Assembly (NCBI GenBank): GCA_001311805.1
Contig: BBCA01000014.1
Location: 1-61,578, forward strand
Reading direction: 5' to 3'
Length of the DNA stretch: 61,578 bases
Source of the DNA: Lentibacillus juripiscarius JCM 12147
GTDB lineage: Bacteria; Bacillota; Bacilli; Bacillales_D; Amphibacillaceae
Positions within the stretch are counted from its first letter, which is position 1. The number at the start of each line of letters is the position of its first letter. The position numbers and the translations under genes were made by a program. Shown piece after piece: positions 37,142-47,436 of this stretch. The notes under the pieces were generated by a model. The model was not told where the DNA came from. It saw only the letters and a program-made list of their open reading frames with translations, and made no database searches.

Positions 37142-39784
37142 ATGAGTCGACTGATGGATATATACGAGCAATTACGAAAAGCCGGCAATGATGGAGCAAC
37201 TGCCGCTGAAATAGGGGAACAGCTTCAGATTGACCGCTCCACTGCAAGCCGGTATCTGAATGATCTGGTGAAAGCCAACCGCATTGAAAAAATATCGGGC
37301 AAACCGGTCAGATATGCGGTGCATGCTTTGGTACAAAAGGAAGCCCCCGACACAAATGTAATCGGTTCCGGGGAGAGTCTACAGCCAATTCTTGAAACAG
37401 GAATGGCAGCCTTTTTATACCCGTCCAGACCACTTCCAATTTTATTGACAGGGGAAACGGGGACAGGAAAGTCTTATTTGGCCGAAAAACTGTCAAGTCT
37501 GGCCATTGAGAATTCGGAAACGTATGAAAATATGCCATTTATCGCATTTAACTGTGCAGATTATGCCCAAAATCCGGAGCTGCTTGTCGGGCAGATTTTT
37601 GGGATAAAGGAAGGCGCGTTTACCGGTGCAACGGAAGATAAGGTTGGACTTGTGGAACAGGCGGACGGCGGGATTTTGTTCTTGGATGAAATCCACCGCC
37701 TCCCGCCATCAGGCCAGGAGATGCTGTTTTATTTGATTGACAAAGGTATTTACCATCGGCTCGGGGAAGCCACGCAGGAACGGACGGCAAACATTGCGCT
37801 CATCGGGGCAACGACAGAAGACTCGGAAACATACCTGCTCCCGACTCTGCTGCGCCGGTTTTCTGTAAAATTGAATGTACCCTCACTGAGGGAACGAACA
37901 GCAGCGGAACGGGAGGCGTTAATTGACCGTTTTCTTTCTGATGAGGCTGCGAAAATGAATGCGGCGCTTTCGATTGAAGAAGACTGCCGAGAAGCATTCC
38001 TCACCTATGATTGTCCTGGCAACATTGGCCAACTGAAAAGTGATATTCAGATTGCTTGTGCTCGGGCTTATTTGCGCTACTTGAACAGGCATGAAACGAA
38101 GGTGCTTGTTAAGCTGGAAGACTTTCTGGGTGAAAAAGAATTCGTCGAACAGCGGAACTGGAATGAACATAAAACGTCCAAGCAAATTGCGGCCCGCAGT
38201 AATACGGAACAAACAGTATATCCATTTCCGAATATTTATCAGCGGCTGGACAAGCAGTCAAACGAAGAAAATGCTGATATGCAAAAAGCAGTGCTTGATT
38301 ATATTCGGGAATTAACACAAAAATATAAACAGCCTTCGTTATTACAGGAAAGCTGGCAACATTTGATTGACAATGATTTATTTCGGGTACTACAGGACGC
38401 ACTGGGTGAATTGAATGCCATTCTTCCATTTGAACTGCATACAAGCCAGCTTTACGTAATTGGATTGCATCTGCAGAATTACCGGAACCATTTGCTTGAA
38501 GATGTGCAGAAAGTACCGATTCCTGTGATGATCCACCCGAATGCAACGTACCGGGAAGCAGCCGGTAAGCTGGCTTCTCACCTAAGTTCGGAACTTAGCA
38601 TGGGTTTGCCACAGGAGGAAGTCGAACTAATTGCTCACTTCCTCACACCGGAGCAAAAGGTGCAGCCGGAAGTAACAAAGGAGCAGGAAATCGCCGTTGT
38701 TCTAGTGACACACGGAACATCGACTTCCACTTCCATGGCTCAGGTAACTAATCATCTGCTTGGGAACAATGTCATTCATGCGGTTGATATGCCGCTGAAC
38801 ATTTCAGCCGAGGATACGTATGAACGGGTGAAACAGACGATTAACGGTCTTTCCCATATTAGTGGTGCCCTTCTTTTAGTGGATATTGGTTCCTTGATCA
38901 CTATGGGTGATACGATTCAGCAGGAAGTACTTGTGCCCATCCGGACGCTTTCCAGTGTGAATTTACCAATGGTCCTGGAGGCAGGAAGACAGTCCCTTAT
39001 TTCCGATCAGACATTGGATGGGATGTATACTGAAACTAAAAATGCCTTTATGAGGTTCGTGGAAAAAGAACAGGCATCCGGTGTCCGGAAGAAACGGCTG
39101 ATAGCGACGGTATGTTTCACGGGGGAGGGTGCCGCACAGCTCCTGGAATCATGGATTGAAAATCAGCTGTCCGAAATTGATCAGGATGTGTTAATACGGT
39201 CGGTAAGAATTGATCCCGCAACGAAAGACACGTCCGTTCTTACTGGCTTGAAAGATTATTATGATGTCATTGCTATCATTGGCACGGTTCCAGTATCCAT
39301 TGACGGAATTCCTTATATACCGGCTTGGGAACTGTTGCAGCATGAAGGGATTTCCCGGATGCATAAGCTGTTGGAGATCACCAGGAAATCGGCTTTGCCA
39401 CCTTTGAATCAAGACGTTTCACATGATGAAATATATGAATTGATCACACACGGACTTCAGGAAATTATAACGTATGTGAATCCGAAAACAATTGCAAATT
39501 TGCTGCAGAAACACATTCCTCCAATCCGTGATTTTTATGATTGGGACAGCAATCGGGAGCTTGGCATGTGGATGCATATTGGTGGGCTAATCGATCGCAT
39601 CATTGCAGCAAACCTGCAACAGAGTGACAAGAAATTACTCTCCTCCATCCCATTGGATAATCAGACGGTACTGTCAGCACGCGAACTGGAATTATGGAAT
39701 CCATTTTGCGACAGGCTGGAAGAGACGTTTCATATTCATGTTCCAGAGGAAATAAAACGAGAGTTGGCTAAACTCTCTCGCTAA
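37142..39784 (+). CDS. LevR-type sigma-54-dependent PTS transcriptional activator
   Basis: An intact 880-residue activator. Order: N-terminal winged helix (EIGEQLQIDRSTASRYLNDL), AAA+ domain with Walker A GETGTGKS near residue 110, the sigma-54-contacting GAFTGA, Walker B GGILFLDE and a second Arg region LLRRFS; then a PTS regulation domain, an EIIA-mannose-type domain starting VVLVTHGTSTSTSM near 520, and a second PRD at the end. It should be phosphorylated by HPr and EIIB and open the sigma-54 promoter at 39915. ATG 37142 has TGAGGT 11 bases upstream; ATG 37124 is also possible. It lacks a GAF or response-receiver domain. Confidence 0.92.
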   Translation: MSRLMDIYEQLRKAGNDGATAAEIGEQLQIDRSTASRYLNDLVKANRIEKISGKPVRYAVHALVQKEAPDTNVIGSGESLQPILETGMAAFLYPSRPLPILLTGETGTGKSYLAEKLSSLAIENSETYENMPFIAFNCADYAQNPELLVGQIFGIKEGAFTGATEDKVGLVEQADGGILFLDEIHRLPPSGQEMLFYLIDKGIYHRLGEATQERTANIALIGATTEDSETYLLPTLLRRFSVKLNVPSLRERTAAEREALIDRFLSDEAAKMNAALSIEEDCREAFLTYDCPGNIGQLKSDIQIACARAYLRYLNRHETKVLVKLEDFLGEKEFVEQRNWNEHKTSKQIAARSNTEQTVYPFPNIYQRLDKQSNEENADMQKAVLDYIRELTQKYKQPSLLQESWQHLIDNDLFRVLQDALGELNAILPFELHTSQLYVIGLHLQNYRNHLLEDVQKVPIPVMIHPNATYREAAGKLASHLSSELSMGLPQEEVELIAHFLTPEQKVQPEVTKEQEIAVVLVTHGTSTSTSMAQVTNHLLGNNVIHAVDMPLNISAEDTYERVKQTINGLSHISGALLLVDIGSLITMGDTIQQEVLVPIRTLSSVNLPMVLEAGRQSLISDQTLDGMYTETKNAFMRFVEKEQASGVRKKRLIATVCFTGEGAAQLLESWIENQLSEIDQDVLIRSVRIDPATKDTSVLTGLKDYYDVIAIIGTVPVSIDGIPYIPAWELLQHEGISRMHKLLEITRKSALPPLNQDVSHDEIYELITHGLQEIITYVNPKTIANLLQKHIPPIRDFYDWDSNRELGMWMHIGGLIDRIIAANLQQSDKKLLSSIPLDNQTVLSARELELWNPFCDRLEETFHIHVPEEIKRELAKLSR

Positions 39785-39819
39785 ATGTGTGCAATCATTA
39801 CTGCACACATTTTTTTTTT
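39785..39819 (+). terminator. Terminator after the levR-type gene
   Basis: ATGTGTGCA / TGCACACAT stem with an 8-base loop, then ten T. Confidence 0.88.
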
Positions 39820-39848
39820 ATTGTGTTTTTTCGCACGGTTAGCGGAAA

Positions 39849-39860
39849 GATTTTAAAATC
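39849..39860. promoter_or_regulatory. Possible upstream activator site
   Basis: GATTTTAAAATC is a perfect 12-bp palindrome about 55 bases before the -24 element, inside a GGAA...TTCC frame. It could be an enhancer for the LevR-type protein. Evidence is position only. Confidence 0.3.
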
Positions 39861-39914
39861 ATATTCCTTGCCACTCGGGGGTTCAGCAATTATTTTACGA
39901 CTTTGCTTCTAAAG

Positions 39915-39930
39915 TTGGCATACTTTTTGC
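39915..39930 (+). promoter_or_regulatory. Sigma-54 (-24/-12) promoter of the PTS operon
   Basis: TTGGCATACTTTTTGC: the invariant GG (39917-39918) and GC (39929-39930) are exactly 10 bases apart and the flanks fit TTGGCAN6TTGC. It lies between the sigma-54 activator gene and the PTS genes. Confidence 0.82.
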
Positions 39931-40026
39931 TTTATAACAGGTGAATGCACCCTTCTGTGGATGGGATGGATGCATGAAAGTTGCCCAAACGTGGAAAATA
40001 ACCACTGGTTAGCTGGGAGGGATAGG

Positions 40027-40212
40027 ATGAAAAAATTCTTTATTATTTACGCATCGGTGTTCGCACTTATTTGGACCGGTTACGGTCTTTACGCAGTGCT
40101 GACTGGAAAACCATCGGCAAATGTAATCCTCGGATTTGGCATAGGTTTTCAATTTTATCTATGCGGCTTCATGGTTTTCATATTGGCTTATGGGGCACTA
40201 CAAGAAAGTTGA
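40027..40212 (+). CDS. Small two-helix membrane protein at the head of the PTS operon
   Basis: A 61-residue protein with two membrane segments (FFIIYASVFALIWTGYGLY and FQFYLCGFMVFILAYGAL). GGGAGGG lies 5 bases before ATG 40027; the longer upstream reading has no such site. It is the first gene after the sigma-54 promoter, 58 bases before the EIIB gene. I know no function; assistance to the EIIC membrane protein is a guess. Confidence 0.7.
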   Translation: MKKFFIIYASVFALIWTGYGLYAVLTGKPSANVILGFGIGFQFYLCGFMVFILAYGALQES

Positions 40213-40270
40213 CAAAATGGCGAAAGACATCCTGACAAAACAACATTCATGATAAAAGGAGCGGATTAAT

Positions 40271-40588
40271 ATGGCAGATCAAGTGAAAGTTATTATCTTG
40301 TGCAGCTGGGGTGCGACGTCCAGCCAGCTTGCTAAAAAGGTACAAGAAGCAGCAGGGGAGCGGGGAATGGATGTAGAGGCATATGCCGGCGGAACCGGTG
40401 AATTTAAAGAGAAAGCAAGCCAGTATGATGTTGCATTGCTTGAGCCGCAAGTGCGTCACCTTAAAAAGAAGTGAAAAAAAGTGGCGGAACAGCATGATAT
40501 TCCGGTCGAACTCGTCGATCAGCGGGCGTTTGCACTGATGGATGGAAATAAAGTGCTTGATCAAGCATTAAAATTACTGGAAAAATAA
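40271..40588 (+). CDS. PTS EIIB, lactose/cellobiose type, frameshifted
   Basis: About 105 residues. Phosphoryl carrier: the active Cys is in VIILCSWGATSSQLAKK near residue 11. GAGCGG precedes ATG 40271. An A is missing near 40465-40470; repair gives RHLKKEVKKVAEQHDIPVE and the normal C-terminus (ALMDGNKVLDQAL). The usual CSAGMST loop is changed to CSWGATSS, so sugar specificity may differ from true cellobiose enzymes. Confidence 0.87.
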
Positions 40589-40602
40589 AGGGGGAGACCA
40601 CC

Positions 40603-41899
40603 ATGAACGTAGTAGAGTGGATGGAAGATAAACTAATGGAACCGTTGGGCAAAATCGCCCAGAATAAATACTTGCAGTCCATTCGTGATGCATTTGTTAT
40701 TTTGCGCTACCCGTTATTATAACGGGTGCGATTTTCCTGATTATTGCCAATCCGCCGACATCACTCGACTGGGGAATTATTAATGCGTGGGAGGATGCGA
40801 TTGCACCGATACAGGGACAAATTCTATTCCCGTATAATCTGACTTTCGGGATTATGGCGGTGACTGTTGCATTTGGTGTCGGCTATAGTCTTGCATCACG
40901 GCATGACATGGATGCGGCAATGGCAGGTATTCTATCTATGCTGGCGTTTTTCATGACAGCATTCCCGGTCACAGATATTAGCCAAGTGCCGTTTGGCGAT
41001 ATTTTGAATTATCTAGGCGGACAAGGTTTATTTGTAGCAATTATTTTAGGTATATTGACGACCGAAGCAATGCGTTTTCTAATTAATAAAGGTGTAGCCT
41101 TTGAAATGCCGGCAGGAGTACCCCCATATGTCATGCGAACGTTCCGTGCACTGGTGCCATTCTTGCTTATTCTGCCTGCGGTATGGGCTCTGGAATGGAT
41201 TGTTTGGGCTAACTTGGAAAAAACGATACCACAGGCAGTTCTTGATTTGTTCAGTCCGCTTGTGTCGGCATCGAACTCTTACTGGGCCGCACTTGGCATG
41301 ATTCTATTGATGCTTGTGCTCTGGTCCATCGGTATTCACGGCATGAACGTGGTATCATCTGTTGCTTACCCATTCTGGATGACCCAGATGGCGAATAATG
41401 CGGATGCCATCAGTGCAGGCAATCCATCTGAAGCAACTGGTATTGTAACTGAGCCGTTCTTCCACATGTTTACACACATTGGTGGTTCCGGTGCAACACT
41501 TGGTCTTGCTATATTCATGCTGTTTGCTGCTTCCGTTCAATTGAAACAGGTCGGTAAAACAGCGATTATTCCATCACTATTTAATATTAATGAACCGTTG
41601 ATTTTCGGGGTACCAATGTATTGAACCCTATCTTAATTATCCCATTCGTATTGGGTCCTGTTGTCATTGTGACGATTAACTACATTCTGTTTGCGACAGG
41701 CGTTATACCTCCGGTTGTTGTGCAGCCGCCGTTTACGGTACCAATATTCTTTGGCGGTTTCATTGCAACAGGCGGTTCGGTGGTTGCCGGACTGGTACAA
41801 ATTATGAACGCTGTTATCGCCGCGCTCATTTATTGGCCATTCTTCAAACAGTACGATAAACAGCTTGTACAGGAAGAAAAGGCGACAGAAGAAGCCTAA
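40603..41899 (+). CDS. PTS EIIC sugar permease, lactose/cellobiose type, frameshifted
   Basis: Membrane channel and sugar-binding part of the PTS, about 432 residues, ten or so helices. IGIHGMNVVSSVAYPFW and SLFNINEPLIFGVPM are the diagnostic substrate-site motifs of the CelB/LicC group (usually NINEP). GGGGGAG precedes ATG 40603. A lost C near 40710 and a slip near 41620 separate three frames. It works with the neighbouring EIIB and EIIA. Confidence 0.9.
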
Positions 41900-41968
41900 G
41901 ATACATGTTTAAAAAGAAGGACTTTGCAATCACTAAGACAGCCAAGAGGTAAGAGGAGTGTTAATGTA

Positions 41969-42303
41969 ATGAACTACGAGGAAATCATGACACAATTGAT
42001 TTTGCACGGGGGCAATGCCCGCGGTGCTGCCTATGAAGCTTTAAACGAAGCGGAAGAATACAACTTTGATGAAGCTGAAAAATTGCTAGAAGAAGCGAAT
42101 GACGAGTTTTTGAAAGGTCACAAATACCAGACCGAGTTGATCCAGAACCCGGATGATGAAGGTGTTCCGAGCTTTTTATGATTCATGCACAGGATCATGT
42201 CATGACCGCGCAGGCTGAACTGCAATTGATCAAGCGCATGATCGAACAGCTAAAGAACACAGAAAAGCTGGAAAAACGGGTTGAAAAATTGGAACAGCAA
42301 TAA
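41969..42303 (+). CDS. PTS EIIA, lactose/cellobiose type, frameshifted
   Basis: About 111 residues, all-helical phosphocarrier. The family opening is LILHGGNARGAAYEAL; the phosphorylated His lies in MIHAQDHVMTAQ, read after restoring a T in the run at 42174-42178. The tail is a coiled coil (LEKRVEKLEQQ). AGAGGAG lies upstream of ATG 41969. It hands phosphate from HPr to the EIIB at 40271. Confidence 0.88.
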
Positions 42304-42311
42304 CTCATGTG

Positions 42312-42352
42312 AATGCTGCTTGACTGCCGAATATGCGGTGTCAAGCAGCATT
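42312..42352 (+). terminator. Hairpin after the EIIA gene
   Basis: AATGCTGCTTGAC / GTCAAGCAGCATT, 13-bp perfect stem but only TTTA follows. It may reduce rather than stop reading into the oxidoreductase gene. Confidence 0.55.
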
Positions 42353-42405
42353 TATACATATGGAAAGACTATAACAAACAATCCGCTGAGGGGAGAGGTT
42401 AGGAC

Positions 42406-43387
42406 ATGAAATTTGGCACAGTTGGTACGGGTTGGATCACTGATGCATTTATTGAAGCAGCCATGGAGACGGATACGCTTGTACATACGGCAGTTTACTC
42501 GCGAACGGATGACAAAGCCCGTGCATTTTCCGAAAAGCATGGCGTGAATCATGTATTTACCGATCTGGAAGAAATGGCGGCAAGCGATGAACTGGATGCT
42601 GTCTATATCGCATCACCGAATTCACATCACTTTCATCACGTGCTAACGTTTTTAAAGGGACAAAAGCATGTTTTTGTGAAAAGCCTATTTTTCCAATTTA
42701 CAAGAATGGGAGGAAGCGTACCGCATTGCTGAGGAAAATGGTGTCTTCTTGTTTGAAGCGATGCGGAACTTGTATGCGCCGAACTTCACACGTATTCAGG
42801 AAGGTGTGGAGCAGATTGGTGCAGTCCAGAGCATGATTTTGCCATTTGTGCAATATTCGGGACGTTATGACAAATACCTGGCCGGTGAGGATCCGAATGT
42901 ATTTACAACAGCATTTTCCGGCGGTGCACTTATGGATCTCGGTGTTTACCCGCTGTCCATTGCGGTCGGCTTATTCGGCAAACCGTCAAATGCTGCCTAT
43001 TTTCCGGTTCTGCTCGACAGTGGTGTCGATGGCAGCGGAACACTGGTCCTCGAATATCCCGGCTTTACAGCAACTATTCTTTGTTCCAAGATTGCCCAGT
43101 CGATCAACACATGCGAAATTCACGGGGAAAATGGGACACTGGTGTTTGAGAATGCGGGTGATATGTACCATCCGAAAGTGCTGCGGAACAAGGGAGATGA
43201 AGTGGTAGAATTGTCTGCAGACGATCATCCGAATAACATGGTTTATGAGGCTGAATCATTTGTCCGTATAATCGAGACCAATGATACTGACGCATACGAA
43301 CGACTGAAAACGATCAGTTATGACGTTTTAGCAGTAGCGGAAAACGTTCGGAGAGAAAACGGTATTATTTTTGACAGTGAAAAATGA
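42406..43387 (+). CDS. Gfo/Idh/MocA-family oxidoreductase, frameshifted
   Basis: NAD(P)-dependent sugar or inositol-type dehydrogenase of about 327 residues. The Rossmann motif is GTVGTGWI; YIASPNSHHFHHV and, after repair near 42683, HVFVEKPIF give the catalytic EKP motif. The second domain contains GALMDLGVYPLSIAVGLFG. GGGGAGAGG precedes ATG 42406. As last gene of the PTS operon it probably oxidises the imported sugar phosphate or its product. A terminator follows at 43402. Confidence 0.88.
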
Positions 43388-43401
43388 TGGAGGGTTTTAC
43401 A

Positions 43402-43426
43402 GGGCCGGGATAGCCGGTCCTTTTTT
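43402..43426 (+). terminator. Terminator closing the PTS operon
   Basis: GGGCCGG / CCGGTCC stem with a 5-base loop, followed by six T. Confidence 0.75.
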
Positions 43427-43477
43427 GATGGGGGAAGAGTGGTTAACGGAGGGGTGGAAGTGAGCTCAATTGCGGGA

Positions 43478-43632
43478 TTATCAACCTGTTTATATCAACC
43501 GGTCGGGAGTGAATATCAACTGGTTTGTTGCGGATGTCAACCGCCCGGGGGTACTTATCAACTGGTCTACGGCAGCTAACAACTCTTCTGTGGCAACTAT
43601 CAACCCATTTACCGGTGAACATCAGTCCACAT
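43478..43632. repeat. 21-bp minisatellite (TATCAACYGGT family), internal array
   Basis: Seven degenerate units of about 21 bases, each starting TATCAAC or a close variant (TATCAACCGGT, TATCAACTGGT, GTCAACCGCC, CTATCAACCC). The same unit, reversed, ends the window at 61508. It lies between the PTS operon and cdaR. Confidence 0.7.
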
Positions 43633-43738
43633 GAAATTGCCTTTATAACTCGGTTTACTTTTGAATCTCATTAATTATTAAATTAAGATTGTGATATCGA
43701 TAAGTATTGTTTCTTTCAACATAAAGGGGACTTTAATA

Positions 43739-44814
43739 TTGAAAATAACGAACAAATTGGGGCAAGAAATCATAAAGAGGCTCGCGGAAAATATCGATGT
43801 TGATATTAATATAATGAATCTAGATGGAAAAATTGTTGCCAGCACGGATAAATCGAGAATAAATGAGCTTCATTCTGGGGCAATCGAAGTAATTAAAACC
43901 AATAATTCTTTAATTCTGAATAATGAGGATGTACATTATTATCCGGGGACTAGGCCTGGTGTTAATCTACCAATAGTGAATCAACAGAAAATGTCAGGTG
44001 TAGTTGGAGTGAGCGGAAGTCCGCAAGATATTATGCGCATAACAGGATTAATTCGTACATCGGTCGAAATTGTTATCGATCAAATCTATACCCAGCAGCA
44101 GAAATATTTTAAGGAGAGGCAATGGAATAATTGGCTTCATCAATTACTCCATCCCAGTGGATATAATAAAGAGAAACTTCTGGAAGAAGCTACTTATTCG
44201 CTAAGAATCAGCACAGAAACCTATTGGCGGGTTATTGTATTGCAAGGTGCAGGTGTACATCATCTTCTGGAAGAGATCCGGCAAGAAATAACGTTATCCA
44301 AAATAAATTCGTTATTTACTCTTCCATTTAAGGAGGATGAAGTTATAATTGCAGTTTCAATCGATTTTGAAGCCATACAGCGCTTATTAAATTGGCTTTA
44401 TCATAAAAAGTTAGAATTGGTGTCGGGGACCAGATGTACGGATTAGATGGTATACGTCAGTCATATCAGCTAGCAAAGCAAGCTTTATGGTTTAATGAAG
44501 GGAAGAGAAAAATAACTTACAGTCAGGAATGGAACTTAGAAAGGCTGGCTGGATCAATACCTGATGATGTGTTTAATAATATTTGTTTGAAATATAAACA
44601 CCTTCTTGAATCATTAGGGGAAGTATATATTAATACGATTGACACTTATTTTTTAAAGAACTTCTCCGCAAAAGAAACTGCAGAGACTTTACATATTCAC
44701 CGCAACACGCTTCTATACAGATTAGAACAGATAACTCTTAAAGTAGGATTGGATCCACGACTTTTTGACGATGCTTTTCTGCTACGAACAATAAGAAGTA
44801 GAAAGGAAATATAA
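43739..44814 (+). CDS. cdaR: CdaR-type sugar diacid/glycerate regulator, frameshifted
   Basis: About 358 residues. The N-terminal sugar-diacid recognition domain holds INIMNLDGKIVAS and HYYPGTRPGVNLPI; the C-terminal PucR-type helix-turn-helix is TAETLHIHRNTLLYRLEQI. TTG 43739 follows AAAGGGGA. A slip near 44420 (GTCGGGGACC) breaks the middle. It should activate the glycerate genes downstream in response to glycerate or a sugar diacid. Confidence 0.87.
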
Positions 44815-44872
44815 CTGTGCAAATGCACAAATTATTGGATTGAATATTTTTAAAATTTATTAATATCGCTAA

Positions 44873-44887
44873 TTGTTAGCGCTTTCT
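44873..44887 (+). promoter_or_regulatory. Possible cre (CcpA) site before glycerate kinase
   Basis: TTGTTAGCGCTTTCT fits WTGNAANCGNWNNCW with one mismatch. It lies about 45 bases before the glycerate kinase start, so carbon catabolite repression is plausible. Confidence 0.45.
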
Positions 44888-44933
44888 CAATGTTGTTTAA
44901 TAAATATATACACTAAGAACAAAGGAGTACTAT

Positions 44934-46055
44934 ATGAACATCGTAGTTGCACCTGATTCGTTTAAAGGGAGTCTCACATCTATTTATGCATCGAAAATAA
45001 TGGAAAGAGCTATTAAGACAATTGATGAAGACTGCCATGTTAGTTTGAAACCAATGGCTGATGGTGGGGAAGGTACGTTGGAATCATTATTTTCTGCGAG
45101 CAGTGGTATTCGTGTTCCTATAACGTGCACAGGACCATTAGGGGAACAAATCGATACATCTTACGCGATAGTTGATTCAAATTTGGCCATCATTGAATGT
45201 GCCAGCATTGCAGGCTTGGTTCAGGTTCCAATGGATAAAAGGAATCCAGATGTTACCACAACTTTTGGGTTAGGTGAAGTAATACGCGATGCCCTGGATA
45301 GAGGTTGTAGATCGTTTGTCCTAGGTCTTGGGGGCAGTGCCACGAACGATGGTGGATTGGGTATGCTACAGACTTTAGGAATGGAAGCATATGATGGAAA
45401 TGGCAATACGGTTACCCCTTTTGGTAAAGGTGTGAAGGACCTCATGGATGTCAGTTTTTCAGGGATTGATACAAGATTGGCCGATGCTGATATAAAAGTT
45501 GCTTGTGATGTCGATAACCCGCTTTGCGGTGAAAGGGGAGCAACAAGGGTCTTTGGGCCGCAAAAAGGAGCGAAAGCTGATCAAGTAGAGCAATATGACC
45601 TTGCATTAGATGTATATGGCAGTGCAATTGAGTCTTCCCTAGAGAAAAAATTAAAGGACATACCTGGCGCTGGGGCGGCAGGCGGTCTTGGCTTCGCTTT
45701 ATTAGCCCTTGGAGGGAACCTTGTTTCAGGGGCACATCTATTAGGGGATTTAATCAATGTTGAAGATGCAATTGAAAATGCTGACTTAGTTCTCACAGGT
45801 GAAGGCCAAAGTGATGAACAGACGCTTTACGGAAAAGCACCGGGTTATATTGCATCTATTGCAAAGAAATATCAGGTTCCTGTGATTTTAATGTCGGGTG
45901 GTCTTGAAGGTGATTTAGATATATTAAGAGCAAGATTTACAGGCTGTTTTTCAATTGTGAATAAGCCAATGTCGCTGGAAGTCTGTATTGAAAAGGCTGA
46001 CGAACTGCTTTTTGAGCAAACGAAGCAGGTAATTCAATTATTGAAAAACTTTTAG
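44934..46055 (+). CDS. glxK: Glycerate kinase
   Basis: An intact 373-residue kinase of the GarK/GlxK family, making 2- or 3-phosphoglycerate from D-glycerate and ATP. The opening VVAPDSFKGSLT, the MADGGEGT loop, LGLGGSATNDGGLGML, CDVDNPLCG and LTGEGQSDEQT are diagnostic. AAAGGAG precedes ATG 44934. The GntP permease follows within 20 bases. With CdaR and GntP this is a glycerate uptake and use unit. Confidence 0.93.
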   Translation: MNIVVAPDSFKGSLTSIYASKIMERAIKTIDEDCHVSLKPMADGGEGTLESLFSASSGIRVPITCTGPLGEQIDTSYAIVDSNLAIIECASIAGLVQVPMDKRNPDVTTTFGLGEVIRDALDRGCRSFVLGLGGSATNDGGLGMLQTLGMEAYDGNGNTVTPFGKGVKDLMDVSFSGIDTRLADADIKVACDVDNPLCGERGATRVFGPQKGAKADQVEQYDLALDVYGSAIESSLEKKLKDIPGAGAAGGLGFALLALGGNLVSGAHLLGDLINVEDAIENADLVLTGEGQSDEQTLYGKAPGYIASIAKKYQVPVILMSGGLEGDLDILRARFTGCFSIVNKPMSLEVCIEKADELLFEQTKQVIQLLKNF

Positions 46056-46073
46056 AAAAAAGGGGTGGAGAGA

Positions 46074-47433
46074 TTGGAAGGTTTTGGACTCGTTTTACTT
46101 ATTGTTGTTGGGGTATTGTTTGTCATTTTTGCTACAGCTAAACTAAAATTGCATCCATTTTTATCTTTAATTATCGCCGCATTTGGTATAGGCATTGTAT
46201 CCGGACTACCGTTAACAGAGGTTGTTAATTCGGTAAATGATGGTTTTGGCGGATTGATGGGAAGTATTGGTCTTGTTATTGTTTTTGGCACTATTATAGG
46301 CGTTATTTTGGAAAAATCCGGAGCTGCACTCAGGATGGCGGAAGTTGTGTTGCGATTAGTAGGGGAGAAACGCCCGCAATTGGCAATGAGTATTATTGGC
46401 TCAATTGTCAGTATCCCAGTATTCTGTGATTCCGGTTATGTTGTTTTGTCCTCATTAAAGAAAGCACTTGCGAAGAGGGCTAAAGTTACAGTCGCATCGA
46501 TGGCCATAGCCTTATCAACTGGACTATTCGCAACACATACATTAGTACCACCAACCCGGGGCCGATTGCTGCAGCTGGAAATATTGGTGCTGAAGCTTAC
46601 TTGGGAACAATTATATTGATTGGTGTTATCGTAGCGGTTCCGGCAATTATCGCTGGTTATATTTGGTCAGTGCGAGTAGGAACAAAAATTAAGTAGAAGG
46701 GGAAGACGATGATGCTTCCGCTTATGATTATGATACAATCCTAAAAGAGTTTGGCGAGATGCCTTCAACGGTCAAATCATTTGCACCAATTGTTGTACCT
46801 ATTTTGTTGATTGGTTTTAGTACTATTATTACATTTGTCGGCTGGTCAGGAACGTTTTTCGATATATTTTTATTTTTGGGATCACCAGTTGTTGCTTTAT
46901 TAGTTGGGGTGTTGTTTGCATTTTTGTTACTGCCTAACTATAACGAAGAGACACTTACGGAATGGATTGGTATTGGGATTAAGGAATCTGCCCCAATATT
47001 GTTGATAACCGGTGCAGGTGGTGCATTTGGAACAGTAATTAGTGCAACGCCTGTGGCTGATTTTATACAAGGGGTTGGTGAAAATGCGTTTTTTACGGGT
47101 ACATTATTTATTTTTATTCCATTCTTAATTGCCGCCGCATTGAAATCAGCCCAAGGGTCATCAACAGCAGCACTTGTAATTACTTCAACATTAGTGGCAC
47201 CATTACTTCCAGAGGCAGGAATTACTGGGGCATTGCCGCTTTCCTTAGTGGTTATGTCAGTAGGTGCTGGTGCAATGGTTGTTTCACATATAAATGACAG
47301 CTATTTCTGGGTTGTTAAGGAATTTAGTGGGATGTCCGTAACACAGGCATATAAAGCACAAACTGTAGGAACGTTATTGCAAGGGGTTGTAGCGATTACT
47401 GTTACGTTTATTCTATGGATTCTGTTCGTTTAG
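46074..47433 (+). CDS. GntP-family permease (glycerate/gluconate), frameshifted
   Basis: Membrane symporter of about 450 residues in the GntP family. Features: KLHPFLSLIIAAFGIGI, FCDSGYVVLSSL, HTLVPPTPGP-type loop (read across a slip near 46558), ALKSAQGSSTAALV and SHINDSYFWVVKEF. GTG 46065 and TTG 46074 are both possible starts; AGGGGTGGAG suits the latter. A second slip lies near 46690. Next to glycerate kinase it should import glycerate. Confidence 0.88.
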
Positions 47434-47436
47434 GAA

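Noticed and set aside
43478..43632. CRISPR array
   Set aside because: Units are degenerate and directly adjoining with a 21-base period; there are no constant repeats with unique spacers and no cas genes.
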